Of a DNA stretch of 20,584 nucleotides, positions 8,501-15,716 are shown piece by piece. The DNA comes from Porogramme epimiltina. Its lineage: Eukaryota; Basidiomycota; Agaricomycetes; Polyporales; Polyporaceae. Positions within the stretch are counted from its first letter, which is position 1. Every line of letters starts with the position of its first letter. The DNA lies in assembly GCA_900155495.1 (NCBI GenBank), contig FTLJ01000445.1, forward strand, positions 1 to 20,584, written 5' to 3'. The position numbers and the translations under genes are program-made. Under the pieces are notes generated by a model that worked only from the letters and a program-made list of their open reading frames with translations, was not told the origin of the DNA and made no database searches.

Positions 8501-9420
8501 CCTGGCGGTCCTGGCGGGCCGCCTCCACCCGCTCTCACGGGGGTAGACTGGTTCCTGGACGCCCCATTATGGCCGTCCGCTTGTCGCTCCCGCTCAGCGG
8601 CCGCGTACCAGTTTTGGAGGGCGTTGGCCGCGCGTTCGGCTGCGCCAGCTTCATATCGTTCGCGCGCGCGGATGCGCTGCTGCGCGGACAGTCTGAGATT
8701 GTAGTCCGTTGAGGATTCATCCTCGCTCCGGTCCCGGAAAACCTGGTCCCGGGACTCGTCGATCACACGAGTGAACGGGCTGCGGCCCGTGTATGTGAGG
8801 TCATCGTCATCGCGATGCCTCGCGTGCGTACTAGTAGAATTATGCGCGAGTGATCTCTCGCGCTCAGTGGTAGTGGTCTCGGACGGGCGCTCGTGGACCT
8901 CTGCGCGAAGGAGCCGAGCTTCTTCTTCGAGCGCGGTGAGCCGCGCGAGGTGGTCGCGCTGCTCTCGGGACGCCGTCGCGATGCGAGCTTGCAGCTCAGC
9001 GGCGCGTACCTGATGCCCTTGGAGGTAATCGTCCACTTCCTCCATTAGGTTTCGGGGACTTCCCCGGCCCGATGTTCGGGCGACCGATCGGGACGCTGAC
9101 TCATGGTCCCGGACCTCCCCGTCCACCTCCGATTCGGAGTTAGCCGGGGCGCGTCGCGCGCCGCGGATGGAGGCGCGCGAAGGTAAATTTTCGCGCACGC
9201 TGGATGGGGCGCGCGATGCGCGCGATGCCTGAGAGGCTCGCGTTGGCGGCGAGGACAAAGAGGATTCGGAGGGGGGAGTGTCCCTCTCGTCGCGCTCGTC
9301 GTCGTCGCCTTCCTCGACCGCGGCCGCGAGGTGGATCGCGGCCTGGGGTGGGGGATTTTGATGCGGAGGCTGCGCTGCCGCCGCTGCCTGACGCGAGCGG
9401 GTGACTCGGGTCGTAGACAT
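5557..9420 (-). CDS. gag: Gag-protease polyprotein (1287 aa)
   Basis: Forms the virus-like particle and processes the polyproteins. It starts at the ATG at 9420, about 25 nt after the putative LTR end. Residues 1-125 are low complexity (Ala, Ser, Arg). About 128-183 is a predicted coiled coil. About 300-400 is Gly/Pro/Asp-rich. The Retrotrans_gag capsid-like core spans about 430-590 (GLIAWLKILLRWLYLSRL, GHALEWFNAVV). Residues 600-720 are basic and Arg/Pro-rich. One CCHC zinc knuckle is complete (C729, C732, H737, C742). About 760-950 is strongly acidic, and about 958-1030 is a second coiled-coil-like stretch. The aspartic protease is C-terminal, with ALVLFDSGSTT (catalytic D1159) and DAVLGTPFM as the distal motif. 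It ends TGA at 5559-5557, followed by CTA. Pol continues in the same frame. The length is well above what I would expect for a fungal Ty3 Gag-PR; the excess is the acidic and coiled-coil insert between knuckle and protease. Confidence 0.93.
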   Translation of the reverse strand: MSTTRVTRSRQAAAAAQPPHQNPPPQAAIHLAAAVEEGDDDERDERDTPPSESSLSSPPTRASQASRASRAPSSVRENLPSRASIRGARRAPANSESEVDGEVRDHESASRSVARTSGRGSPRNLMEEVDDYLQGHQVRAAELQARIATASREQRDHLARLTALEEEARLLRAEVHERPSETTTTERERSLAHNSTSTHARHRDDDDLTYTGRSPFTRVIDESRDQVFRDRSEDESSTDYNLRLSAQQRIRARERYEAGAAERAANALQNWYAAAERERQADGHNGASRNQSTPVRAGGGGPPGPPGGDSDGDGDDSLRPGRQENRRGRDDLPNHGSGGGAGRRGNGPPGGPPDGGPPSGGSNSEDEDEDFPRRRGDGQRKRDETPDYLHDDDDPLEITPQGHDPESKYLRRQLAEIRRIIRARLAFDPPDAVGLKNLKNAYTTNLYDGDDDALGLIAWLKILLRWLYLSRLTGDDADPIRIDVMGQCLKGHALEWFNAVVDDVRGAGRRWTFEDAVCAMYKRFIHRSTARQAAEEFRAVKWSEASGIAGLWDDLIKHARRMPVAPDVYTFNKRFAEALPERLGYLLFVTRQVSVEGSTPRELRTAALDVESSLRTANEYRARKPPTTGAGASDRRDPRDRHRRATNERPRQAASTGTQPPRTYQNQRRYSPPRRDHNPRSAETNAPHQAPRPVGPPRSAPSTAPARSGPKPSGGTVGTGPADRKDIKCYACGNMGHIASACPQKDAPNLRAARVVDDRSDDEEAPTEEAGTATADEETAADAITEASQMWAAEEEYDDAMDHFEGSQYDPDEDIADRFEDETEDPLVWYGGMRVQSYYEDDIDKLWGMDAPPSSEDGGRQEDEWEAYSPPMTAAHDSEPEEERYDWMHFTSDFLDTAQGDPMAPRAYWEMICSNEQFKDEESDGESDDYDDMPELQGSSCDGSDNDTPVPPRGQVPKDENEWVRLTHTLRTALGEREAQLSRAREAWARARVEGNYYATQLAIALTREREAYRGAGTAAERDADAHRARVRDRVTEHQTARGITTYEREDGFACIGFPDDLVVTAGPVVLLDALKNDPESERTREGEGHGQRARVDSPEDVEMRAMRIMSMRAPAEASAPTVVTRARSGRRPTVPPRDQACLTSYVRINGLEALVLFDSGSTTDSLSPDFAAVAKVPKFELENPAILQLGCVGSRSRINYGTKVPVVAGKFADDVYFDIVNLDRYDAVLGTPFMRKYNVQLDFSRGAVRIAGDEIITLAPAEEERAAARRTPRATARPTATATKGN

Positions 9421-9588
9421 TTTTTCTTCTTTCGGTTAGGCTTGTTGTTACCAGATCAGCTACCGTGCGAGATGATGTATCTCGCAAGGAAACGCAAAAA
9501 AGTGTAAAGGTTTTGAGGGCGCTCGTCACACCGTACGCTGCGTTCGACCAAGTAGATAGTCTGGTAGCAAGGTACAATGTGAAAAAGA

Positions 9589-9614
9589 GCTGAGCGACGT
9601 CCCAGTCGCTCAGC
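9589..9614. repeat. Perfect 10-bp inverted repeat next to the LTR TATA box
   Basis: GCTGAGCGAC, a 6-nt spacer (GTCCCA) and GTCGCTCAGC form a perfect palindrome directly downstream of the TATA box in the transcribed direction. It lies around the expected transcription start, so it could be a hairpin at the 5' end of the transcript (R region) or a dimeric factor site. Confidence 0.7.
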
Positions 9615-9623
9615 CTTTATATA
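9614..9623 (-). promoter_or_regulatory. LTR TATA box
   Basis: TATATAAAGG on the minus strand, about 195 nt upstream of the gag ATG and inside the putative LTR. It is the only clear TATA box in the LTR, so transcription probably starts about 25-35 nt further on, at or just beyond the inverted repeat at 9589-9614. Confidence 0.6.
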
Positions 9624-9664
9624 CTACTCTCGCGCCACCATCGCCCGAACCCTTTCGCCTGATC

Positions 9665-9720
9665 CTTCGCCCGGCGCGCGCCCTTGCGCGCGCGCGCACG
9701 CGCGCTCCTCGCGCGCGCCC
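9665..9720. repeat. CG-alternating low-complexity tract in the LTR
   Basis: The stretch is dominated by runs of alternating C and G (GCGCGCGCGC, CGCGCGCGCC). Such tracts can adopt Z-DNA and are rich in CpG, a methylation target in fungi that methylate transposons. Nothing further can be said from sequence. Confidence 0.5.
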
Positions 9721-9734
9721 GATAAGCCCGACCA

Positions 9735-9750
9735 GTCACGTGGTCACGTG
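9735..9750. promoter_or_regulatory. Tandem GTCACGTG (two CACGTG E-boxes) in LTR U3
   Basis: Two head-to-tail copies of the 8-mer GTCACGTG. Each contains the palindromic E-box CACGTG, the target of fungal bHLH factors of the Cbf1/Pho4 type. The position, about 115-135 bp upstream of the TATA box near the outer LTR end, fits an enhancer in U3. Function is inferred. Confidence 0.45.
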
Positions 9751-9760
9751 GGTCCTTACA

Positions 9761-10618
9761 GGTCGGCACCGAAGTCGCTGGGCGCATGAGAAGAGAGCAG
9801 GGAGGAGGCGGCGTGGAACGAGGCAACAAGCTTCGCGAGCCGAGTACCGCGTGGGGTTGAGTGGCAGAGCCCCGGCTGACATATTCCTGCATTTTTCCGA
9901 GTGTCACAGATCCCAGGGAGAAAGGCATGCGAGCATGTGCTGAAGAGTGAAAAGGGCGCACCGGCACGGCTTATTTCTTCGAAGCAGGCGTCGATGACCT
10001 ATAGGATGCGATGCTGATACCGGCGTAGGATGGTGACCATTGAGGCGCACCGAATCGCGGAGTTTACCACAGGACCAGATGGTTCTAGAGAAGAAGTATG
10101 TCAATCTCGTGTCAAACCCAAATACACCCTCCCGCCCACCGCTGTCATCGGTGTGTACCCATGCAGAGCCGGTAAGGACAGCAGGAAGCCAGGAGCGGAC
10201 ACGTACTTGTTTGACTGTCAGCCGCGTGGCTATTGTCTATTCCTGTCACCTCCAGCGCCCCCCACCAGCCAAACGTGGCGCCGCCGCGTGACATGGACAT
10301 AATTTCCTTGGTTCATTGACCACTTGCCGTGTGTAAACCGCTGTCCTCGGGCCGGTGAGTACGCGACAGACATGGAAGTTGCCAGCCAAACTTGTACGTG
10401 GGGCCTGAATCCTTCAACGCTGGTGATCGGAAGCTAGGACTCGGTCTGAGAGAGGATTTTGTTATGCAAGTTAAAGAGGGAGCCACGCGCATAATAATCC
10501 AGGGAGGAGGTATAGTGCATCAAGGAGTAAGTAGAGCAAAAAGATATATATCCGGGGAGCTTCATCGGCCCCACAAGTCGGACGAGGTCATGTGAGCTTT
10601 GGTCATTTTGGGGAAGTC
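9761..10618. other. Intergenic stretch, upstream of CFEM relic copy 1
   Basis: No gene is supported. Short ORFs exist on both strands, but the frames are not kept in the homologous region 16513-17356, which argues against coding. On the minus strand at about 9975-9761 an open frame of about 70 codons does align in frame with 16750-16501 (shared AVLGSRS..LP.STPP). It may be the 5' part of the broken gene that follows at 16501-15717 in copy 2. Confidence 0.5.
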
Positions 10619-10643
10619 ATCAGATACGATAAGATAAGATAAG
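10619..10643 (+). promoter_or_regulatory. Tandem GATA sites upstream of CFEM relic, copy 1
   Basis: ATCAGATAC followed by three tandem GATAAG units, about 95 nt before the ATG at 10737. The conserved equivalent in copy 2 has the full ATCAGATAA. GATA-type zinc-finger factors (nitrogen regulators and the iron repressors of the SreA/Urbs1 family) bind such sites; ATCWGATAA is the iron-repressor consensus. Factor identity is inferred. Confidence 0.6.
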
Positions 10644-10736
10644 CACTGCCCGAACTTAGTCGCCCCGGCCAATGCCGGTCATGTCTTGCCATGGCCGGGC
10701 TTAGGCTTCCCACTGCCACTCGCAACCGCGACAGAA

Positions 10737-11068
10737 ATGAAGTTCGTCATCTCCCCCACCGCCGCCTCCGTACACGCGTAGCCTGTAGGGTCAGGCTGCC
10801 CTTACCGCTAGCACCGGGCTCACACCAAACCTCGGCTATGTCACACATGCCTCTTCCGCCAATGGCAACACCTCTTCGTACGTTCCGCCGCCGTTAAATT
10901 GACGCTGACGTCATACCACCCCTCTGCTCGCAGCATGGACCTGGCATGTGTCTGCACAAACAAGTACTTTCTAGAAAGCCACAACGGGCTGCCTTACACG
11001 CTCCTGCTCGCTCGTAATGACTAGGCAACCAGCGACCCAGTTCCCCTAGAGCACAGAGTGCGCCGTGC
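10737..11068 (+). pseudogene. CFEM-domain secreted protein, decayed, copy 1
   Basis: ATG at 10737 opens MKFVISPTAASVHA, a shortened version of the copy 2 signal peptide, then hits TAG; another stop follows. Exon 1 (10737-10877) ends at GTACGT. A 56-nt intron (10878-10933) has a GCTGAC branch site and CTCGCAG acceptor. Exon 2 (10934-11068, 135 nt, the same length as in copy 2) encodes MDLACVCTNKYFLE; after a one-base shift it reads ATTGCLTRSC and later STECAV, ending before a GTGAGT donor. The order CVC, ATTGC, C, TEC matches the C-terminal half of the eight-cysteine CFEM domain, a fungal extracellular domain linked to haem/iron capture and to surface or host interaction. Stops and frameshifts make it non-functional as read here. 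Confidence 0.68.
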
Positions 11069-13098
11069 GTGAGTGCTCTATTCATCTCTGGCTGTGTCTT
11101 GTTTGACATGGGTTTGACCGCTTGCAAGCCCTTCGTGCGTCCCCCTCAATCATTTTTGACGCTTGTGGGATGTTGCGTTTTGCACTTCGCTGCCGTGTCC
11201 ATGGGGTGTATGTGCCTAGGCCGTCCTGGAAAAGTGGAAGGAAAACGTGCTGGTGTCGCCGCACACGGTGCACCACCGACGTAGACGTCCTATGGCGGTG
11301 GCGAACCTCGTATTTCCCCCACCACAGTCAAATGGGGGTCAGGTAGCAACACTATCCCCATACTCCTTGTGTTTTCTGACGTCCACCCCTCCCGTATCAC
11401 AGCCCCTCAGATGTACTGGGTCCGAAGCCGCCGGCCCGCAATGTGATCGTGCATCTGTGTGATGGCCCGGCACTCGACCAGCCCGTGCGGCCTGATGTGA
11501 TCCGCCCAGATCTCTCCTCTGTTCCCTTCCCGCGTCGGTTCTCGCTTCTGGGCACCCACTCACGCGCCCTCTCCCAGTCTACGGCGGCAGCGGTGTGACA
11601 GACAGAGGCGCACGATGCGCACTCGTACGACCACCAGAAGCGCTGGCATCGCGCTCGATATCGCTCCTGGGACATCCACCTCCGGAGCGGAAGCACGAGT
11701 GCGACATCATCCGCCACGTCTTCGTTTGGCACGTCCTCAGCCGTATCGTGGACGAGACCGCAGCGCAGAACGAGAGGTCGAACACGGCTCACATACGAGA
11801 TTGCATGCGCTATCGCAGGAGCTGCGTTCGTGTCATGATGGGCGCGGCAGAGCATGGGAGGTAGCGCTTGGAAATTGGGAGGTACGAGGTGAAGAAGCAC
11901 GGAAGCCTTGTGCGACGGATGGTATGCATGTTTTTCTCAGCACTCACGGCGGATTATACATATATGATGGAGCAAATGTCCGCTCAGAGATCTGGAAACG
12001 ACTTTGTGAGCTTACAATCCCATTGCACATATCTTCCATATCCGGGTCATTTTGCAAGTCTACATCCAAGAAAACCATTTCTCGTGTGAGAGCTCACCAT
12101 GTTATTCTCCGCCCAATAGAGACGCACCACTCAAAACATTTTCCTTTACGCTTCGTTGGGGGGGGGGGGGGGGTTTCGTATGCCTGAAGTGCGCCAAACG
12201 GTTCTCGTTAAAGGGGCAGTACGTATACGCAAGGGTCGTATGCCTTATGGAATAGAATTGCTTCGGGTTCACGTCCGCTTCTAGTAGCCAAGGGGCACGC
12301 GTAGCACGCACCATCCCCCGTTTCATGAGCTTATGTCGAGCACCCACGCGGATGTCTCCGCGTATCCCACTGGGTAATAGCCGGCTGCGTTCGTCGCATG
12401 CGCAAATGTATGAACCACATAACGCGAGTTCTCGACTTATTCCGCAGTATTTCTGGAGTCTAACTAGGACAACAGGGAGCTGTTGACAAACGCCCTAAAC
12501 CCCACGTCCCTCGACCAATGGTTCTTCGTGCGCTCCCGCAATAGACATGCTTTACAGCGCAGATATCGGCTGCCCGCCCAGAAGATACATAGAGGAAGCC
12601 TCCATGTGTCTACGAAGGAAACCTGAGATCCATCCGAAATACGGCTTTTCATATCCCCTGCGCACAGAACAATTCGTGTCACTAATGGAACACGGCCTTA
12701 ATGTCTTGTCTCTACGGGGCGGTGGCTATTAGCGCATGCACCACAGCACCCGCAGCACACCCAGGGGTACTGTTGAAGGTCATCTGGATGTTCTGGTCCA
12801 AGACTGGTGAGAGGATTACAGGTTGGATTTATTGCGTATGCAGTCATATGTGTGCGGGTTATGGGAATATATGTATGTCCGACTGAGTGTCCAATGCACA
12901 GGACTTTACGTTTCCAGGGCCATCACAGTACACGTCAACGTGGAAATACACTGGTGTTACGGTGAGCTCGGTAGCGTCACTATAGACGAAGACAAGGGTA
13001 TGGGAATCCGAGACCGGAAGCAACGAGCAGTGACGATATACATTTGAAGGAGCTCCTCCAAGGCAAACCGAGATGTGAGATAAATATGTGACTCATTG
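11069..13098. other. Non-coding stretch between CFEM relic and F-box gene, copy 1
   Basis: About 11069-11680 and 12490-12600 align with copy 2 (17888-18530 and 18530-18615), and the homology resumes at about 12985. The intervening parts have no counterpart there. The ORFs on both strands (for example 11397-11900 minus) are not kept in the paralogous sequence. The part just before 11100 is probably a second intron of the CFEM relic, starting GTGAGT at 11069. A run of 16 G lies at 12158-12173. I see no gene I can support. Confidence 0.5.
11682..12488. other. About 0.8 kb of extra DNA in copy 1 relative to copy 2
   Basis: Homology with copy 2 breaks after GGGACATCC (near 11680 and 18512) and returns at CGTCCCTCGACCA (about 12505; partner CCTCCCTCAACTG near 18530). 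The block is either an insertion in copy 1 or a deletion in copy 2. No terminal inverted repeats or clear target duplication were found by eye. It holds a run of 16 G at 12158-12173. Both edges are approximate. Confidence 0.5.
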
Positions 13099-14650
13099 TC
13101 ATAGGGGACTGCAGTAACACTCTGAATCATCTTCTAAATCACCTTCAGACACTGGAGGGTCCCATTCTGCGTATGTGCTGTAATCTAGTGAAGGAGAAAA
13201 TGACCAGTGTTTAATGTTAACCTGACCGCCCTTCGTCTTGCCCTGGACATAAAAGGGCACTTACTAATGTCAAAATATACCCTTGTCCTCTCCGAGGAGG
13301 TTTCAAACCACTCTTTAAGTTCCAACAATAGCTCTCCCTTTTTCTCACTGGCGGGGATGTCGTAAAGGACTATGGTAGTAGTGGGGGAAGTATTTGGTGC
13401 TCCTGCGCGAGATGTGCATTTTAAGGCAAGGAATATTGATTAATATAACACTCACGCATGCCCAAATGGAAATCCTTCACAACTTCACTTACTTTACGCA
13501 TGTCTATAACCCACAGTTTCCGTGCCATTGCCTCAACTGATGTAAACCTCAGAACAAGATGTTGGTCATGTTTGGACGGGGCCCAAGAGTTCACGATAGC
13601 ACGCAACCCATCTACACTGGCACTATTGCAGATATTCACCTCGCTCAGTTGGAGGGTGTGGAGGGATTTAAATCGACTCAGGACAGGCACGGATTGTTGT
13701 CCATCGCTAAGAGACCGGCCTTCTCCAAGGTTAGATGCTATTGGTCATCACAGAGTGGGCAACGGTATGGCATTCACCTATTGAGTAAAAATTCAGTCTA
13801 TCCAGATTGATGGCGAAGGTCTCCAAATTGTGAGGTGGGAGGGAGTGAATTATCTTGCTTATCACGATGGGCTCGACACCACTGAGGCTCTATTCCATGC
13901 TTTAGTGGAAGATATTCATTACAATGCGGTGTTACGCACCTCAAGGCGAGATAAATTGGGTAGCAGAAACTGCTTCCGGGTAGGAGTGTTAGACAGCGTT
14001 TTTTCGAAGTCATCTCTGGCTTTATCATGATTCATTGTCGATATTGAGATTGCTGACAAAGAAATATGCTCGAGTGCTGCAAAGCAAAGCAATAGATGGC
14101 TAAAGTCCGCGGTATTCTTGAACCCTATCCCGCTGATGAAAAGCCGGGTTACAGACGCAAAGGGCTTGCAAAGGCGTAGTGCATGAGGGTGTATGGGGGA
14201 GAAAGAGGCGGAATTTCGAATATGTAGATGGGAAAGAGAGAGGAGTTTCTTGGCAAGAGGGGTGGCGAACATCGTGAGGGGGTTGTTCTTCTGGAAGACC
14301 CCACCATAGTTTAAATCGTTCCATGCTACCACAACGGTGTGTGCACGGGCCAGTATGGCACTTGCGTGCTCGTGGGTATTCAGGAACTCCTGAATGGACG
14401 ATGCGCGGTTTATCGTGAATCTTTGAAAGAGCCATAACTGTGCTCGCGGTCGCCATTCTCTGCATACTAAAGTGCAGTCTCTCAATGAGCGTCGCACCCA
14501 AAGGTAATACCGAACATTCAACATTTCGGTACCAAGAGCGTCGATGACGAGATCGCAGAGCTCTCTTGGAAGTTTTGGGGCGCGAAAAAGCGCTGCTATG
14601 GAAGAGGACTCCCCGCATGGGATATCGAGTGGTCTTGCGAAAGAAGACAT
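13099..14650 (-). CDS. F-box/LRR-like protein, copy 1 (five exons, about 437 aa)
   Basis: Likely substrate adaptor of an SCF ubiquitin ligase. Exons run 14650-13940, 13889-13778, 13722-13456, 13402-13265 and 13184-13099; introns of 50, 55, 53 and 80 nt are all GT-AG and phases join without a stop. The start is the ATG at 14650 (MSSFARP), because copy 2 has the same MSS start and an exon 1 of identical length (711 nt). An F-box-like helix LPRELCDLVIDAL lies at residues 27-39, with CTLVCREWRPRAQLWLFQ at about 59-76. Later segments have leucine-rich spacing (LSRFKSLHTLQLSEVNI; FAALEHISLSAISI). It ends in an acidic tail after a WDPP motif (residues SEGDLEDDSE). No membrane or signal sequence is seen. 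The intron 2 acceptor (CTAAC only a few bases before GAG) is the weakest junction. Confidence 0.8.
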
Positions 14651-15059
14651 AGTGTTTGGTGTAAAGGTTTCGGGTGGCCAGGGACAGGATCCAATGATGG
14701 AGGGGAATGCACTCTTCGGAGTGCAGGGGTCTGACAACGGCATACATCTTGTCACAATATGTATGAGAGACGAAATTTGTAAGACATACGTTCTTTCCCT
14801 TGATATCTGCCGAGTCCTCCTCAGGCCGATAGACTTTTCCTCGTGGATGCCGTATATAGTGTGTGGCGTGGAATGGGAGTGGATCTGATGCGCTCAATTG
14901 TGTAGAGTGTGAGAAAGTTTCAGGATCGCAGTATGGAGAGTGCAAGCGTGATGGCACAGAGTATTGAGACGCGTGAGGGATGACTAGGAAAGGGACCAGG
15001 GCCCTAGTGTGGGACGGGTAGCAAGCATATCTGGCGCGGCCTCCACGCGGCACACGAAT
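14651..15059. other. Upstream region of F-box gene copy 1
   Basis: No gene is supported. The sequence aligns with 20285 onward in copy 2 (for example GGCATACATCTTGTCACAAT), so it is probably the promoter and 5' leader of the F-box gene. The open frame upstream of the ATG has no ATG of its own and is not kept in copy 2. Confidence 0.5.
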
Positions 15060-15716
15060 AATACTGTAGGCTCACATATAAGCGCCATGTATTAAACCTA
15101 ATACGAAATTCTACATCATTTACTAGATAAGAGATCAAGGGCTCATAAACTATTTATTACGAAACAGCCTACTGTACTGCTAAGTGAGGGGACAGAGCTA
15201 CGGAATCCGAAAACATATAGCGGCCGAGGACACGGCCTATGGGGATTCTCTCGCAGACGAAAATCTAGCGCTATTCCCCAGCCCACATGGTATCTGCGTG
15301 GTAGTGTCGCTAGTATCATCATACTAAACCCTTAAAGTCGAACGGATCCCTGGGGTGGGATATTCGACCATTAACGTTGCGATTGATCTACAAATATGCT
15401 TACTACTACTCTGGAGAGCTCAGGACGAGATAGTTATAGCAAACTAAAGTAGTCACTGCGTGACATGAAGTCCCCGGGATCTATGAGGCTGACATGGCTA
15501 AGTATAGTGGATAGCTGGGTAGCTGAAAAGATAAGCGCCGCTTGCCAGCTACGAAACTTCCCTCATTGCGCACGCCCAAGACGAAGGGCTAGAGCGAATG
15601 CTGCTCAAGCGAGCTCACAAGGTATTGCGCGCCACGCCACTCGTGGCCTCTATCGCCGCCCGTGGTAGGAAGGGGGTGCTCCAAGCGGAACGGTGTCTGC
15701 ACAACACCGGGATCGA
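15060..15716. other. Lower-GC intergenic spacer between the duplicated copies
   Basis: I see no gene, RNA gene or repeat here. AT-rich segments such as those around 15100-15180 contrast with the GC-rich DNA on both sides, and stops are frequent in all frames. Confidence 0.5.

Larger units (their letters stand above)
1..9760 (-). mobile_element. Ty3/gypsy chromodomain LTR retrotransposon, left-truncated by the window
   Basis: The minus strand carries, in order, a putative 5' LTR, gag with zinc knuckle and aspartic protease, pol (RT, RNase H, integrase, chromodomain) and a third long ORF that leaves the window. The domain order RT-RNase H-integrase places it in Ty3/gypsy (Metaviridae), and the chromodomain after the integrase makes it a chromovirus. 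The three ORFs are open over about 9.4 kb, broken only by one stop between each pair, so the copy looks young or potentially active. The right edge is set by two independent clues: a TGTAAG start typical of LTRs at 9760, and the resumption of homology with the second genomic repeat copy at 9761. The 3' LTR, polypurine tract and second target-site duplication are outside the window. This part of the window is clearly richer in GC than the DNA to its right. Confidence 0.93.
9443..9760 (-). repeat. Putative 5' LTR of the retrotransposon (about 315 bp)
   Basis: On the minus strand the stretch begins TGTAAGGACCC at 9760 and ends near TGGTAACA or TAACAACA (9446 or 9443), just before the gag leader. 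It contains a TATATAAAGG box at 9623-9614 placed as expected between U3 and R. The right boundary is supported because homology to the second genomic repeat copy resumes at exactly 9761 with an ungapped alignment. The 3' end is uncertain, because no convincing tRNA-complementary primer site is visible and the second LTR is outside the window for comparison. The target duplication would start at 9761 (GGTCG on the plus strand) but cannot be confirmed. Confidence 0.65.
9761..15050. repeat. Direct segmental duplication, copy 1
   Basis: This block aligns over nearly its whole length with copy 2 (16513 to the window end) in the same orientation. Shared landmarks in order are: the stretch around GCTTCGCGAGCCGAGTAC (9831 and 16581), the GATA cluster, the CFEM-type pseudogene, a GC-rich non-coding region, and the F-box gene with matching exon phases. 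It also continues past the F-box start (TGGTCTGACAACGGCATACA region and the CCCTAGT motif near 15000). Identity looks like roughly 70 percent by eye in non-coding parts, so the duplication is not recent. Copy 1 carries about 0.8 kb and 0.4 kb of extra DNA. The right limit is approximate. Confidence 0.85.

Noticed and set aside
9441..9453. TGGTAACAACAAG as a tRNA primer-binding site
   Set aside because: It begins with TGG, but I could not match it to a fungal tRNA 3' end, and the LTR terminus is not fixed, so it is reported only as an open question.
11397..11900. 167-codon minus-strand ORF
   Set aside because: Its start lies in DNA absent from copy 2, and the shared part is not in a consistent frame between copies.
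12158..12173. Run of 16 G as a functional G-quadruplex
   Set aside because: A pure homopolymer is prone to slippage and sequencing error, and no gene or promoter context supports a role.
14653..14755. Upstream extension of F-box copy 1 from a GTG
   Set aside because: There is no ATG start for the extension, and copy 2 shares only the MSS start at 20284, which gives both genes an exon 1 of identical length.
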